Part shown: in pieces, positions 7,141-16,142 of the stretch | Layout of the letters: each line of letters opens with the position of its first letter | Numbering within the stretch: the first letter of the stretch is position 1 | Virus record (IMG/VR): IMGVR_UViG_3300045974_000760 | Coordinates: 1 to 64,000 of that record | Strand: one strand, 5' to 3' | From: a virus | Length of the DNA: 64,000 nt | The notes under the pieces: generated by a model | Databases searched by the model: none | Seen by the model: only the letters and a program-made list of their open reading frames with translations | Told to the model about the DNA's origin: nothing | Made by a program: the position numbers and the translations under genes

Positions 7141-9930
7141 ATGTACAAGATCTCCCACTTCTCAGCCGAACAACACGGAGAGCCCACGGCTATCCCGTTG
7201 TTCACACGCGCAGACACCGCCTTCGAGAAGGTGGCCTCTGCGACGTTGCTACCAGAGGTGGTGAGGTACATCGATACACTTCACCCGCGCCAGGATGCTC
7301 AGTACGTTCTCGACAACGCCCTCGGCGCAGGTGAGTGGTGGTCCTCCAACTCCAATGGAGACCACTTCGAAGAGGCGGGCCTCATACATCGTCCTGATGA
7401 CTGGACGGGCAACCCCCTACTCGACAAGATCAAGGCGAAGGAGTGGGCTTACGGCTTCCCCACTTTCTACAACGCCAAGCCCTTCGGTCACCACAGAAAT
7501 ACTGACCCTACTAGAGCTTATGGCGAGGTAGAGCTCGCGGCTTGGAACGACAAGATGAAGCGCGTCGAGCTCGTCATACGGGTCGACAAGGACAAGTGCT
7601 TCGCGTATGGCGGCGGCGTAGTATGGGACAAGCTCACGGCTGGGCAGTACCCAGATACATCCATGGGCGCCAAGGTGGCGTATGACCTCTGCTTCCCGGC
7701 GGGAACATTGGTGCGCACTACCGAGGGGCACGTACCGATCGAGCAGGTAAGCGTGGGCACGCAGGTACTCACGCACACGGGCAGCATCCGGACGGTGCGC
7801 CGGACGTTTGCGCGTAGCGCTCGGGTAGTTACCGTACGTACGCTGGGCATGCCGGATGTCCAGGCGACGGACAATCACCCGTTTCTCGCTTTGCGCGAAG
7901 CACAGGTGCGCACCTGCAAAGGAACGGCAGGCGGGCGCCGATTGCGGCATTCATTTCATCCCGGTCAGTCCATCTGTAGACACTGCGGCGCCACGCCAAA
8001 CTACGAGATTGTCTGGGCCGCGGCAGGGACCCTTCGGTACGGGGACTACCTCGCTCTGCCTACCGCACCACCTCCGCAAAGGCCGGACACGCAAGATCTC
8101 TCAGCGTTGCGCGCACGCATCCTCGGTTACTACCTAGGTGACGGCTCGATCCAGGTGATGCGTACGCGAAGTACACGGGAGCGGTACGACCAAGGTCTGC
8201 GCTTCTCTGTCGGGGCACACGAACGCGATCACCTACACCGGCTGCTGACTACGCTCACGACAGCGGGCCTTCGTTGCGCCCCGCACATCTACCCAGAATC
8301 AGGGGGACGAAAGGCCCTTATTGTCACGGTGACGGATCCAGTGTTCGCGGCGCAGGTGCGTCGCCTGGGGGGCGCGGGCTCCCGAGGGAAGCGATTGGCG
8401 GAAGATTGCTTCACGTGGACACCGGAAGCAAAGATGGAGCTCGTAGCCGGCTATATCGATACCGATGGGCACTTCAATAAGGCCGGACAAGTTTCGATAG
8501 GTTCGGTGAATCGCGGCCTACTGCTAGATGTGCAGCGCCTACTACTCACGCTCGGAGTGACGGCGTCAGTCGGCTTCTCCGGCACGGCGTCAACGGGCTA
8601 TGCCGTAGGTACGCGTAGTTGGTCACTCCAGTTGTCGGCAGCGGAAGCTCAAAAGTTTCTGGGCCGCTCTACGAAGGTTCGTCCGCGCGAGGTTGCTTGG
8701 GCTAAGCCGTCCTCATTCTTCTGGGGCGGGTACTGGTTCGCGCCAGTGCAAAGCGTGACCGCGAACGAACTAGAGGTACCCGTATACAACATCTCCGTGG
8801 AAGGAGACGAAAGCTACATCGCCGAGGGGCGCGCAGTACACAACTGCTCCATCTGCCTCGACGACAAGTTGTACGCCGAAGCAATCGCCACGTACGACCC
8901 GAAGAAGCACAAGGACCCAGGCGCAGCCGCGCTCGAGTTCCACAAGAAGCTACTAGCTCGCGGCGGTTCTGGAATACGTGGACTAGCCCCCACGCGTAAG
9001 ACGTACTGTCAGCACGCGCGCACCATGATGAACAAGATTCTTCCTGACGGCAGGAAGGTCTGGGTGCGCAATCCATATCCTCGCTTCTTCGATCAGAGCT
9101 TCGTCTTCATCGGCGCAGACAAGACGTCCAAGATGATGATGAAGATTGCCGGGGACGCGAAGAAGTATTGGTTCCTCGGTTCTTCTGCCAAGGTCGCAGA
9201 AGACCTCGGCTTCGTCGACGAGGAAGAAGACAAGGTCGCAGCCTATCGCCCTGTCGCCAAGAGCGCGGAGATTGTGAAGAACATCTCCTCGAACTTCGTT
9301 GGTAGTGCGGTGCCTGTAATGAACAGCAAGGAGAAGGATATCCCGACTCCAATCCTCAATCGCATGGGCGGGGACCTGCCCTCTGCATTGAGCACGTCTG
9401 CGGGCATGGGTATTGTTCTACGCCCCCGTGAGTTCCAGCGTGTTGTACTTGTGAGCATGGGCGACCGCCCACTTGCAGATGAGTTGGACCGCAAGAACGT
9501 TTGCTTTTCTCGTTGCGATGACTCCAGCCCAGCAGGTATGAGCCCAGACCTGTTCAGCATGATTCTCTCGCAGCTTCTTCTCCCCCTCATGCTCGGTCGC
9601 TCGCTGCTCAGGCCAATGGCGGAGCCTCGAGCAGTACTTGCTTGTTGTAGTTCGACGACCAGTAAGCCTGCGTCGTCTACTTCCCTTCCTTCCAAACAGC
9701 TCGATAAGATTGCCAGTGCCTACAACGGGTACCGTGCAGAGCTCATCGACATGATGGCGTACATTCCAGAACTTTTGAAGACGGCGCACAAAGAGGGGGA
9801 ACTCTCCAAGGTGGCGTCGGCGGGTCCGGAAGCGCTATTCTCTCACCTGTCCGTAGGGTACGCGAAGCTCGCCTTCTTGGACGAGTTCGGTGCACCTTCA
9901 GACATTACCGGGCTTCACCCGGGCGTGTAG
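7141..9930 (+). CDS. Probable prohead maturation protease with intein
   Basis: Precursor of 929 aa, 544 aa after intein removal (residues 184-568). The extein keeps a pattern of phage head-maturation serine proteases: a His in FGHHRNTDP (H117/H118), then GEVE and VELVIRVD strands, and the likely nucleophile Ser174 in DTSMGAKV. The motif NSNGDHFEEAG near residue 72 is typical of this group in large phages. After the intein come CSICLDD, then helical regions and KxA-rich sequence (LDKIASAYNGY, LLKTAHKEG, SKVASAG). It is inferred to trim capsid and scaffold proteins. Location upstream of the capsid gene agrees. Start ATG at 7141, weak ribosome binding site. Confidence 0.75.
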   Translation: MYKISHFSAEQHGEPTAIPLFTRADTAFEKVASATLLPEVVRYIDTLHPRQDAQYVLDNALGAGEWWSSNSNGDHFEEAGLIHRPDDWTGNPLLDKIKAKEWAYGFPTFYNAKPFGHHRNTDPTRAYGEVELAAWNDKMKRVELVIRVDKDKCFAYGGGVVWDKLTAGQYPDTSMGAKVAYDLCFPAGTLVRTTEGHVPIEQVSVGTQVLTHTGSIRTVRRTFARSARVVTVRTLGMPDVQATDNHPFLALREAQVRTCKGTAGGRRLRHSFHPGQSICRHCGATPNYEIVWAAAGTLRYGDYLALPTAPPPQRPDTQDLSALRARILGYYLGDGSIQVMRTRSTRERYDQGLRFSVGAHERDHLHRLLTTLTTAGLRCAPHIYPESGGRKALIVTVTDPVFAAQVRRLGGAGSRGKRLAEDCFTWTPEAKMELVAGYIDTDGHFNKAGQVSIGSVNRGLLLDVQRLLLTLGVTASVGFSGTASTGYAVGTRSWSLQLSAAEAQKFLGRSTKVRPREVAWAKPSSFFWGGYWFAPVQSVTANELEVPVYNISVEGDESYIAEGRAVHNCSICLDDKLYAEAIATYDPKKHKDPGAAALEFHKKLLARGGSGIRGLAPTRKTYCQHARTMMNKILPDGRKVWVRNPYPRFFDQSFVFIGADKTSKMMMKIAGDAKKYWFLGSSAKVAEDLGFVDEEEDKVAAYRPVAKSAEIVKNISSNFVGSAVPVMNSKEKDIPTPILNRMGGDLPSALSTSAGMGIVLRPREFQRVVLVSMGDRPLADELDRKNVCFSRCDDSSPAGMSPDLFSMILSQLLLPLMLGRSLLRPMAEPRAVLACCSSTTSKPASSTSLPSKQLDKIASAYNGYRAELIDMMAYIPELLKTAHKEGELSKVASAGPEALFSHLSVGYAKLAFLDEFGAPSDITGLHPGV
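7690..8844 (+). mobile_element. Intein with LAGLIDADG endonuclease in protease gene
   Basis: A 385-aa intein from Cys184 (CFPAGTLV) to His-Asn568, followed by Cys569. The Hint N-block contains the conserved TDNHPF. LAGLIDADG helices are GYYLGDGS and GYIDTDGH. Between the blocks, CKG...CRHCG could bind zinc, an uncommon addition. The insertion point is ten residues after the presumed catalytic serine. The terL intein differs in size and +1 residue (Ser versus Cys), so the two were probably acquired separately. Confidence 0.92.
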
Positions 9931-10001
9931 AGGGTACTACCCTCCGTGACACGAGACGTTCAGTAGCAGCAACCGCACAACCTCTCCGGAGAATCGATCA
10001 C

Positions 10002-10934
10002 ATGTCTCTCAATGACCTCCTTCAGCAGCGCATGGGCAGCGACGACGCAATCAACCTCGAGAAGACCGCGCAGTACGAGCACTTCATCAAGGTCGCCCAA
10101 GGCGCGAACGTCCCGCTCGAGCAGATGACCACCGACCAAATCGAGGCCCTCTACAACTCCTACATGGGCAAGACTGCCGAAGAGGAGTCGAAGGAAGAGA
10201 GCGACGACGAGAAGAAGAAGCGCCTCGTCGAGAAGGCCAAAGAAGAGCACGAGTCCAAGACCGCGGGCGTCAAGCTCGCCATGGAGTACCAGGAGCTCGG
10301 GCGTCACCTCGCACACGGCTTCCACCAGGAGCTGCTCGAGAAGAGCGCAGGTGTTGGGGACAAGTTGCGCTCCGCAGCGGACGCAGTGGCTGGAGGCGCG
10401 GTCAACATCGGCAACAAGATGAAGGGAACCCGCGGAGGGCAGCTCCTGACCGGCTCGAAGCGGGATGCACATTTCGCAGAGGGCGAACGTCTGCGCATCT
10501 ATGCGGGCGGATTCAGGCCTGATGGCGAGGGGGCGGCGAACAAGTCTCGGTACTTGGCAAGCCTGGAGGACAAGGCCGGTAAGGAGGAGGCGCGTAAGGT
10601 CATTGGCGCGCGGGCGACCGCTGGCGCAGCTGGTGCTGCGGCAGTCGGTGGTGGAGCAGCAGGCATCCACCACGCCATGAAGAAGGACGACGGCGAGAAG
10701 GAGGCTTCGGCCTACGACCTCACCGCAGCTCACGTCGCACTCGAGCTCATCAAGAGCGCGGGCTGGAACGGCGACCAAGCGGCTGACCGCCTCAACGCGG
10801 TCCTCACCCTCGGTACGGAAGAGACCGAGTTTGCCAAGACCGCAGCGCTCGATTCGTTCGAGGCCGGTATCGAGGCACGCGCGCTCGAGTTCGCAGCGGC
10901 TGCTGGCTACCCCATTCAGCCGGGAGAGGGCTGA
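10002..10934 (+). CDS. Lys/Ala-rich probable virion protein
   Basis: 310 aa, ATG at 10002 with GGAGA about 10 nt upstream. It contains repeated KxA tripeptides (LEKTAQ, FIKVAQ, MGKTAE, ESKTAG, FAKTAA), a charged Lys/Glu coiled-coil stretch (residues 60-90) and a Gly/Ala-rich hydrophobic stretch near 205-225. The C-terminus holds the helix YDLTAAHVALELIKSAG. The charged helical make-up and position before the capsid genes would suit a scaffold or internal head protein that is trimmed by the nearby protease, an inference only. Confidence 0.75.
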   Translation: MSLNDLLQQRMGSDDAINLEKTAQYEHFIKVAQGANVPLEQMTTDQIEALYNSYMGKTAEEESKEESDDEKKKRLVEKAKEEHESKTAGVKLAMEYQELGRHLAHGFHQELLEKSAGVGDKLRSAADAVAGGAVNIGNKMKGTRGGQLLTGSKRDAHFAEGERLRIYAGGFRPDGEGAANKSRYLASLEDKAGKEEARKVIGARATAGAAGAAAVGGGAAGIHHAMKKDDGEKEASAYDLTAAHVALELIKSAGWNGDQAADRLNAVLTLGTEETEFAKTAALDSFEAGIEARALEFAAAAGYPIQPGEG

Positions 10935-10940
10935 GAGGTC

Positions 10941-12098
10941 ATGAGGAAGCTGGCCGCAGAGAGCGTTGTGTCAGGCCATGAGCCTGACCAAACCAATGCG
11001 GCCGTTCCTCAGACCAACATCCTCACCTCCCCTGCATCAGGCAAGCGAGGCCCAATAGGAACCGCACCACGTACGAACTACTCCCGCGTCAACACAGGAA
11101 CCCCTGGTTCCGGTGAGCCTGACGGGGGTGCGCAGAAGACGATGGCACCGATGGGACTGGCAAACCTACCCAAGCTAGCGAGCAAGGAAACGAACATGAG
11201 CCACACAGGACGACCGATGTTGCAAGCTCTCGTCAAGACCGCGATGGAAGGCGCCACGCTCGGCGGGCTGCGAGATGCAGCTGCACGAGCATCGGGCACC
11301 TACAAGCTCGCGGGGGAGGAGAGTGAGGAAGAGAAGCGCAAGAAGGAAGAGGCGAAGAAGAAGTCGGAGAAGGATGCCGGCTGCAAGACCGCTTCAGCAG
11401 ATATCAGCAAGCTCGCCGCAGCGTTGTATGAGCTCGCGGATATGAAGCTGGCGGAAGGCCCAGGACAAGGACCCGGTGCTCTGCCCGTGCACGAGACTGC
11501 GGCTCACCCCGCCATCTCGCACGAGACGGGCAAAGCGGTTACTCAGCTCCCGGCTCCTTCGTTCGGTAAGGGCGCACCTGCGCACGACCCGCACAACCAG
11601 ATGGCGAATGACGTCAACGACCGCCCCGGTGGTTCGGCGCCGCAGAAGACTTCGCTCCCTGGCGACAAGACTGCGTCTGACGGCCTGATGATTCAGCGCC
11701 TGTTGATTGAGAAGCGCGCCGAGGATGCGATCAATCCGGCGCACATCAGCGCGGGGTCTGCGAAGACCACCGAGCTGCCGAAGATGGAGACGCTGGAGCG
11801 ACCGGCTTCTGTCCCTGGCCACGCGTCCTTGGTGGGCAGCAACGAGCGAGCAGAGTCCTTCACTCGCGGTGATGCGAAGGCACAAGAGCGAGCGGACCTC
11901 AAGGCTGTGCTCGATGAGCCTGCACTGTCACGAGCGCACGACAAGGACTTGGCGAATGCGCTGACCCACAACACCGGGTCGAAGATTGCGTCGCTCGAGG
12001 CAACTGCGGCACGCGCCTACCTGCAGAAGCTGGCCTCGTCGCTTCCAGCGACGCCCGCACCCACCACGTCAACCTCTCGCAAACACCCGGAGTACTGA
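10941..12098 (+). CDS. KxA-rich low-complexity probable virion protein
   Basis: 385 aa, 6 bases after the previous stop. The N-terminal 80 residues are polar and Pro/Thr/Gly-rich. At residue 127 on there is a Glu/Lys helix, and elsewhere many KxA tripeptides (LVKTAME, CKTASAD, SKLAAAL, DKTASDG, GSKIASL, LQKLASS). It has no recognisable enzymatic motif. Dense repetition of one tripeptide in a mostly disordered protein upstream of the capsid gene makes it the clearest candidate substrate for the maturation protease. Confidence 0.72.
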   Translation: MRKLAAESVVSGHEPDQTNAAVPQTNILTSPASGKRGPIGTAPRTNYSRVNTGTPGSGEPDGGAQKTMAPMGLANLPKLASKETNMSHTGRPMLQALVKTAMEGATLGGLRDAAARASGTYKLAGEESEEEKRKKEEAKKKSEKDAGCKTASADISKLAAALYELADMKLAEGPGQGPGALPVHETAAHPAISHETGKAVTQLPAPSFGKGAPAHDPHNQMANDVNDRPGGSAPQKTSLPGDKTASDGLMIQRLLIEKRAEDAINPAHISAGSAKTTELPKMETLERPASVPGHASLVGSNERAESFTRGDAKAQERADLKAVLDEPALSRAHDKDLANALTHNTGSKIASLEATAARAYLQKLASSLPATPAPTTSTSRKHPEY

Positions 12099-12101
12099 GT
12101 C

Positions 12102-12449
12102 ATGCCGATTCCCCGTGAGATGGAGGTCGAGCTGCTCAAGGAGGCAGCCGATGTCCTGCAAGCAACCGCGCAGGAGCGTGACGAAGCGCTCGCGAAGGTC
12201 GCCGAGCTCGAGCTCGAGAAGCGCGTTTCCAAGTTGGCCTCGGACCTTTCATCGCGCGGCTTGTACAGCGGGATGAAGTCTGACGAGCTGACGAACTACC
12301 TCTACGAGGCGGCGGGCCAAGGCAAACTGGCCTCCATCGAAGAGGCGGCAGAGATGGTTGGGGCGGGCTCAGACCTGGCCCGACTCGACACGAACGGTGC
12401 ACCTACGGGTGGCGGGATGAACGCCATCGAGCGCTTCCTGCGCAGCTGA
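12102..12449 (+). CDS. Small coiled-coil protein
   Basis: 115 aa, starting 3 bases after the preceding stop with CGGAG 9 nt upstream of the ATG. Residues 5-50 form a predicted coiled coil (EMEVELLKEAADVLQATAQE...), ending in VSKLASDLSSRG. The remainder is short and helical with a GGG turn. Its acidic helical character and position just before the decoration and capsid genes resemble a small scaffold or capsid-assembly factor. No family identified. Confidence 0.75.
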   Translation: MPIPREMEVELLKEAADVLQATAQERDEALAKVAELELEKRVSKLASDLSSRGLYSGMKSDELTNYLYEAAGQGKLASIEEAAEMVGAGSDLARLDTNGAPTGGGMNAIERFLRS

Positions 12450-12490
12450 AACCCCCCACTGAAACACAAGTACCAGGAGACTGAAATACC

Positions 12491-13033
12491 ATGGCGATCA
12501 CTCCGCAGAAGATCAACTTCGAACCTGTCAGCGACCTGCTCGCGGGCGTTGTTGTCCGCGACTTCCCGCTGTCCGACATCACCATCGCTGACCCGAGCAA
12601 CGCTGGTTGCTTCGTGGACGGCGAGTGGTTCACGCTCGACGCGACTGGCAAGAAGGCCGCACGTGGTGCGACCCTTGCGGCGACGGGCGTCGACAACGCG
12701 ACGGGCCGAGCGACGGCACCCTGCTTCCCCATGTGGGCGCAGCGCGGCACGACCGACGTCCAGGCGACGCCGGACAAGCGTGCGCCGCTCATCTGGATGG
12801 GGCTGTGGGAGTTCGACACCCGCATCTTCGACGCTTCTGCTGTGGTCGCCAGCGGCGCCGCCATCACTGCCATGTGGCAGGGGCTGAAGGTCGCCACGAT
12901 CGCCGGCAACGGCCGCAACTACGTGGGCTTGGTTGGCCACGGTGGTTCGGGCGATTCGGCGCGAGTTCAGGCGTATGTCTCCCGCCTCCCGGCGGACAAC
13001 GGCGGCAAGCTCCGCATCCGCAACTATCTCTGA
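12491..13033 (+). CDS. Probable capsid decoration protein
   Basis: 180 aa. AGGAG lies 11 nt before the ATG. The sequence is beta-rich with many Gly, Ala, Thr and Asp residues and no signal peptide. The order small beta protein then major capsid protein is the usual arrangement for head decoration or stabilising proteins of tailed phages. Codon third positions are almost all G or C, as in the capsid gene, which fits very high expression. The assignment rests on context and composition, not on a specific motif. Confidence 0.65.
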   Translation: MAITPQKINFEPVSDLLAGVVVRDFPLSDITIADPSNAGCFVDGEWFTLDATGKKAARGATLAATGVDNATGRATAPCFPMWAQRGTTDVQATPDKRAPLIWMGLWEFDTRIFDASAVVASGAAITAMWQGLKVATIAGNGRNYVGLVGHGGSGDSARVQAYVSRLPADNGGKLRIRNYL

Positions 13034-13066
13034 GCTAAGAGCTCGAAGGAAAGGAACAGCACCACC

Positions 13067-14191
13067 ATGGAAACAAGTGCCCAGCACCTGAACGAGCTCT
13101 TCTCGCAGAAGATTGCGTCGTCGGAATCGCGTGAGAAGTTCGCCGAAGCGGCGGGTGATTTCATCCGCGACCGTCTTCGTGAAGTTTCGTTCGCTCGCCA
13201 GATCTTGCCGCCACAGCAAGTGACCCGAGCGGACTGCCAGGTCTCCGTGAATCACGACACGCTCGTGAAGATCATCGAGGTCGAGCCTCGGTCGCGCGGT
13301 ATGTCGATGTCGTTCCGCGGTCAGCCGACCACGCGCTACCTGCGCGCCGGCCGTGCCGAGACGGCGTTCCACACCGTGAGCACCGAGCGGTACCAGAAGT
13401 ACGAGCAAGAGCTGCTCGCCTACACGATGCCGATCACCAAGGTGGTCGAGGACAACAGCGTGAAGGACCTGCAGGAGGTTGAGGACCGTCTCTTCCTCAT
13501 CAACATCGAGCTCGCGGTTCAGAGCCTCCAGACGGAAGCCAACGGCGGCGTCGCGACGGAGCTGGCGTACTCGACGCTCAACGGGGGCACTTGTGTGGAG
13601 TTCTCGGTGTGCAAGGGCGAGTTGGCCCGCACCGCCGGCAGCGACAGCAAGACCGTGTGGCCGCTTCAGCGCCCGGACATCGTCCGCCTGAAGAAGAGCA
13701 TCGACGGCAACCGCCTCCGTGGCGAGCGCCTGCTCATGACCGAAGTCGACTGGGACGACATCCTGCAATGGACGGTCTCGGACTTCGGCGACAAGCTCCA
13801 GTCGGAGACCACGGTCGACGGGTACAAGTACAACACCCTCCTCGGCATCCCGTACATCCGTACGATCAAGACCGACGTCTTGAAGCCGGGCAACCTGTAC
13901 ATCTTCACGGACCCGAAGTTCTTCGGCCGGTTCTACGTCCTGAACCAGGTCAAGTTCTACATCGACAAGGTTGCGAACCTCCTCACGTTCCAAGCGTGGG
14001 AAGACATCGCGATGGCGATTGTGAACGTGGCCGCAGTCCGCAAGCTCGAGCTCTACTCGGGCAACGCCAACCCCGGTGCCGGTTCGCAGACGCTCATCGC
14101 GAACTTCCTGCCGAACGATGAGGACGCCCTCGGCGCTCTCAACAACCGCGTCGACAGCGGCATCAACTTCCCTGCCATTGCTTCGTTCTGA
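13067..14191 (+). CDS. Major capsid protein
   Basis: 374 aa, the shell-forming protein with a probable HK97 fold. The N-terminus has a helical arm (residues 1-40, RDRLREVSFARQILPP) and then DCQVSVNHDTLVKIIEVE. The middle includes YEQELLAYTMPITKVVEDN and the spine-like helix RLFLINIELAVQSLQTEANGG. The C-terminus is beta-rich. The N-terminus and order protease, decoration, capsid match the common head cluster. Start ATG follows AAGGAAAGGA about 11 nt upstream. It is followed at once by a very stable terminator, expected for the most abundant virion protein. Confidence 0.88.
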   Translation: METSAQHLNELFSQKIASSESREKFAEAAGDFIRDRLREVSFARQILPPQQVTRADCQVSVNHDTLVKIIEVEPRSRGMSMSFRGQPTTRYLRAGRAETAFHTVSTERYQKYEQELLAYTMPITKVVEDNSVKDLQEVEDRLFLINIELAVQSLQTEANGGVATELAYSTLNGGTCVEFSVCKGELARTAGSDSKTVWPLQRPDIVRLKKSIDGNRLRGERLLMTEVDWDDILQWTVSDFGDKLQSETTVDGYKYNTLLGIPYIRTIKTDVLKPGNLYIFTDPKFFGRFYVLNQVKFYIDKVANLLTFQAWEDIAMAIVNVAAVRKLELYSGNANPGAGSQTLIANFLPNDEDALGALNNRVDSGINFPAIASF

Positions 14192-14196
14192 CCTGT

Positions 14197-14211
14197 CCCG
14201 CCTTGTGCGGG
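14197..14211 (+). terminator. Small hairpin after the capsid gene
   Basis: CCCGC pairs with GCGGG around a 5-nt loop directly after the capsid stop. It has no T-run and is weaker than the terminator 30 nt further on. It may protect the mRNA 3' end or be incidental. Confidence 0.35.
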
Positions 14212-14240
14212 GTCACAACGAACTCGGGTTGAAGTAGAGT

Positions 14241-14286
14241 GAAGGGCGTAGTGGACTCGAGAGAGCTACTACGCCCTTCGTCTTTC
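14241..14286 (+). terminator. Strong terminator after the major capsid gene
   Basis: A perfect 12-bp inverted repeat, GAAGGGCGTAGT and ACTACGCCCTTC, encloses a 15-nt loop and is followed by GTCTTTCT. It separates the head genes from the connector genes. Confidence 0.85.
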
Positions 14287-14299
14287 TGGAGAACTGACC

Positions 14300-14890
14300 A
14301 TGCCTGATTATCTGCTCAAGAGTGTCATCCGTTCACAAGCCAGCCGCGCCAAAGCAATGGCTTCCCCCGTCCGTCATCGTCACGAGTTGTTCGTCGGCTC
14401 GGACAAGCGCCGTCTCATCGAAGCGCGCCCCCTGGTGGTGGCTGAAGTGTGGTTGCTTGCGAACCTGCCCGAGCTCAAGTCGCTCAAGGAACAGGGGCGC
14501 CTTTCAGTCCAGACGATGGACCGCCGAGAGGTGGACCTCAATACGCTCGAGGCTGCGCCCGCTCCAGCCGAAGCGCCTGCCCCCAGCTTCCCTGTCGACT
14601 CCATCATGCGGGACCCGCCACGCGGTGTCCCCATGCCCATCTTCCCTGGTGTGAACGTGCCTGCGGATGTCCCGATGCCGCTGCACATTCCACAACCGGT
14701 GCGTGAAGCAGCCAAGCTGCCCCTGCCCCCGGGCATCCCGACGTTCGACGCGCCCCCTCCAACGGAGCCCGAACCGGAGGTTGTGGAGGATGTTCCCGAG
14801 GCTACGCCGACCCCCGCGTTCGCTGCGGCTGAGGCGGCCACCGCGCCTGAGTCCCCGAAGGCTCGTTGGCCCAAGGGCGCACGCAAGTGA
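14300..14890 (+). CDS. Proline-rich protein after the capsid gene
   Basis: 196 aa, ATG at 14300 with GGAGA 7 nt upstream, first gene after the capsid terminator. Residues 1-85 form a small basic domain (YLLKSVIRSQASRAK, then VVAEVWLLANLPELKSLKEQG). The remaining 110 residues are Pro/Ala/Glu-rich and probably disordered, ending in a basic tail. Position fits an adaptor or head-completion accessory protein. No family recognised. Confidence 0.75.
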   Translation: MPDYLLKSVIRSQASRAKAMASPVRHRHELFVGSDKRRLIEARPLVVAEVWLLANLPELKSLKEQGRLSVQTMDRREVDLNTLEAAPAPAEAPAPSFPVDSIMRDPPRGVPMPIFPGVNVPADVPMPLHIPQPVREAAKLPLPPGIPTFDAPPPTEPEPEVVEDVPEATPTPAFAAAEAATAPESPKARWPKGARK

Positions 14891-15195
14891 AACTGTACTG
14901 CCTTACGGACGTACCTACTCCGAATCTCGAGGAGCTGGGCGCGGTGGGGCAGCCAGTACATCTGACCAACCATGTTGTACTTCCAGGCGAGTGCCTCGAG
15001 CTGCCTGAGAGTTACGAGGCGATTTGCCGGGAGGCTATCCGTCAGTACGTGCGAGACGGTATCCTGTCGGTGGGCGTACGCCCCCCGTCCTACGCGGTTG
15101 CTCGAGCGCGCCAGGAGCGACTCGCACAAGCGAACAAGAAGGAGAAGTCCGGTGTCCCTACAAGCACTGCCAGGTATCAGCCCTACCGTCCGTGA
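14887..15195 (+). CDS. Small hypothetical protein, connector region
   Basis: 102 aa from the GTG at 14887, which overlaps the previous stop (GTGA), the usual coupling in this genome. A TTG at 14866 is an alternative. It opens with a beta strand (VKLYCLTDV) and NLEELG, then a helix (ESYEAICREAIRQYVRDG) and a basic tail. The AAGGAG of the next gene lies within its 3' end. Probably a small neck or head-tail joining protein by position. Confidence 0.68.
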   Translation: MKLYCLTDVPTPNLEELGAVGQPVHLTNHVVLPGECLELPESYEAICREAIRQYVRDGILSVGVRPPSYAVARARQERLAQANKKEKSGVPTSTARYQPYRP

Positions 15196-15652
15196 GTTCG
15201 TCGCCTCTGTGCGTGCGTACCTGCGCGACTACGAGGAGCTCAATCGCCTGGTAGCGGGCGTGGAGTCCTCAGACCGCCAGATTGCGTGGGCGGCCATGGA
15301 TGCGCTCGCGGAGTTCAACGGCACTCCACACTTCACACGGTTCAGTATCGACGAGCTGCTGGACGGGTACCAGCAACACTCTCTTCTTCGCCGCATGACA
15401 GTCTGCACGTTGATTGAAAGCGTCGCGCTCTTGCAGACGCGCAACCACGTCAACTACTCCAACGGCGGGCTGAACCTGGGCGTCAACGACAAGACCCCGA
15501 TGCTGATGAACTGGCTGCAGTACTACAAGGCATCGACCTCCCAGAAGATGCAGCAGGTGAAGGTCGCAATCAACATCTCCTCCATCCTCGGAACTGTTGG
15601 TTTGCACAGCGAACTTTGGTCGGTGAACTCGAGCTACGCGGCCTATTTATAG
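15152..15652 (+). CDS. Hypothetical head-tail connector region protein
   Basis: 166 aa from the GTG at 15152, selected because AAGGAG sits 7 nt upstream. The longer open frame back to 14972 is antisense-like noise. It overlaps the previous gene by 44 bases. Features: VREFVASVRAYLRDY helix, an acidic middle, then NHVNYSNGGLNLGVNDKTPML and a helical end. The NYSNGG(L)xLxVNDKTP-like turn is seen in structural proteins near the neck, but I cannot name the family with confidence. Confidence 0.7.
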   Translation: MSLQALPGISPTVREFVASVRAYLRDYEELNRLVAGVESSDRQIAWAAMDALAEFNGTPHFTRFSIDELLDGYQQHSLLRRMTVCTLIESVALLQTRNHVNYSNGGLNLGVNDKTPMLMNWLQYYKASTSQKMQQVKVAINISSILGTVGLHSELWSVNSSYAAYL

Positions 15653-15683
15653 GCAAACTCTGCTCTTTTGAAGGAACCCCTAC

Positions 15684-16142
15684 ATGTTCAACGTCGTCGC
15701 GCGGAAGTTCAATACTCTCGAAGAAGTGAACCTCTTTCTCACAGGCGGTGTCATCTTCTCCCCGCCCGACCTCAAGAGCATCAACGACCGTGTCTACGGC
15801 CTGGTCGGAAAGAAGATTACCTTCCTGCATCCCGCGGTTGCTGTGACGTTTGCCGCGGGGGCACAAGCAGATGACCCCAGCGCGTTGACGATCGCCGACA
15901 TCCGCGCGCAGCTCGCGGCAGCCCTCACAGGCACGAAGGTGATTCAGCTATCTGGACACCTCCGCTGGGCCATCGTCGAGACCACGCCATCAGCCGGCAT
16001 CCAGGTGGACAGCAATCTCGCCAACACCGACGCCGACGCTGTCGCGAAGATTGGGCTGAGCCTCACGGCGACGGGCATCGTACGGAACTTCCTGCAGGCG
16101 TACCCCTTCGAAGCCTCTCACGTCGTCTACACTGTGGAGTGA
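15684..16142 (+). CDS. Hypothetical structural protein
   Basis: 152 aa, ATG at 15684 after TTGAAGGAAC. Mixed alpha/beta sequence beginning MFNVVARKFNTLEEVNLFLTGG, then a region like a small beta barrel and an Ala-rich helix. There are no cysteines or membrane segments. It is likely a neck or tail-completion component from its place between capsid and sheath genes. Confidence 0.7.
   Translation: MFNVVARKFNTLEEVNLFLTGGVIFSPPDLKSINDRVYGLVGKKITFLHPAVAVTFAAGAQADDPSALTIADIRAQLAAALTGTKVIQLSGHLRWAIVETTPSAGIQVDSNLANTDADAVAKIGLSLTATGIVRNFLQAYPFEASHVVYTVE

Noticed and set aside
9931-9965. GAGGG/CCCTC hairpin after the protease gene
   Set aside because: Short stem without a T-run; too weak to call a terminator.
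12302-13993. 563-aa reverse open frame across decoration and capsid genes
   Set aside because: Antisense of two highly expressed genes; Val/Asp/Glu/Arg-biased shadow composition and no ribosome site.
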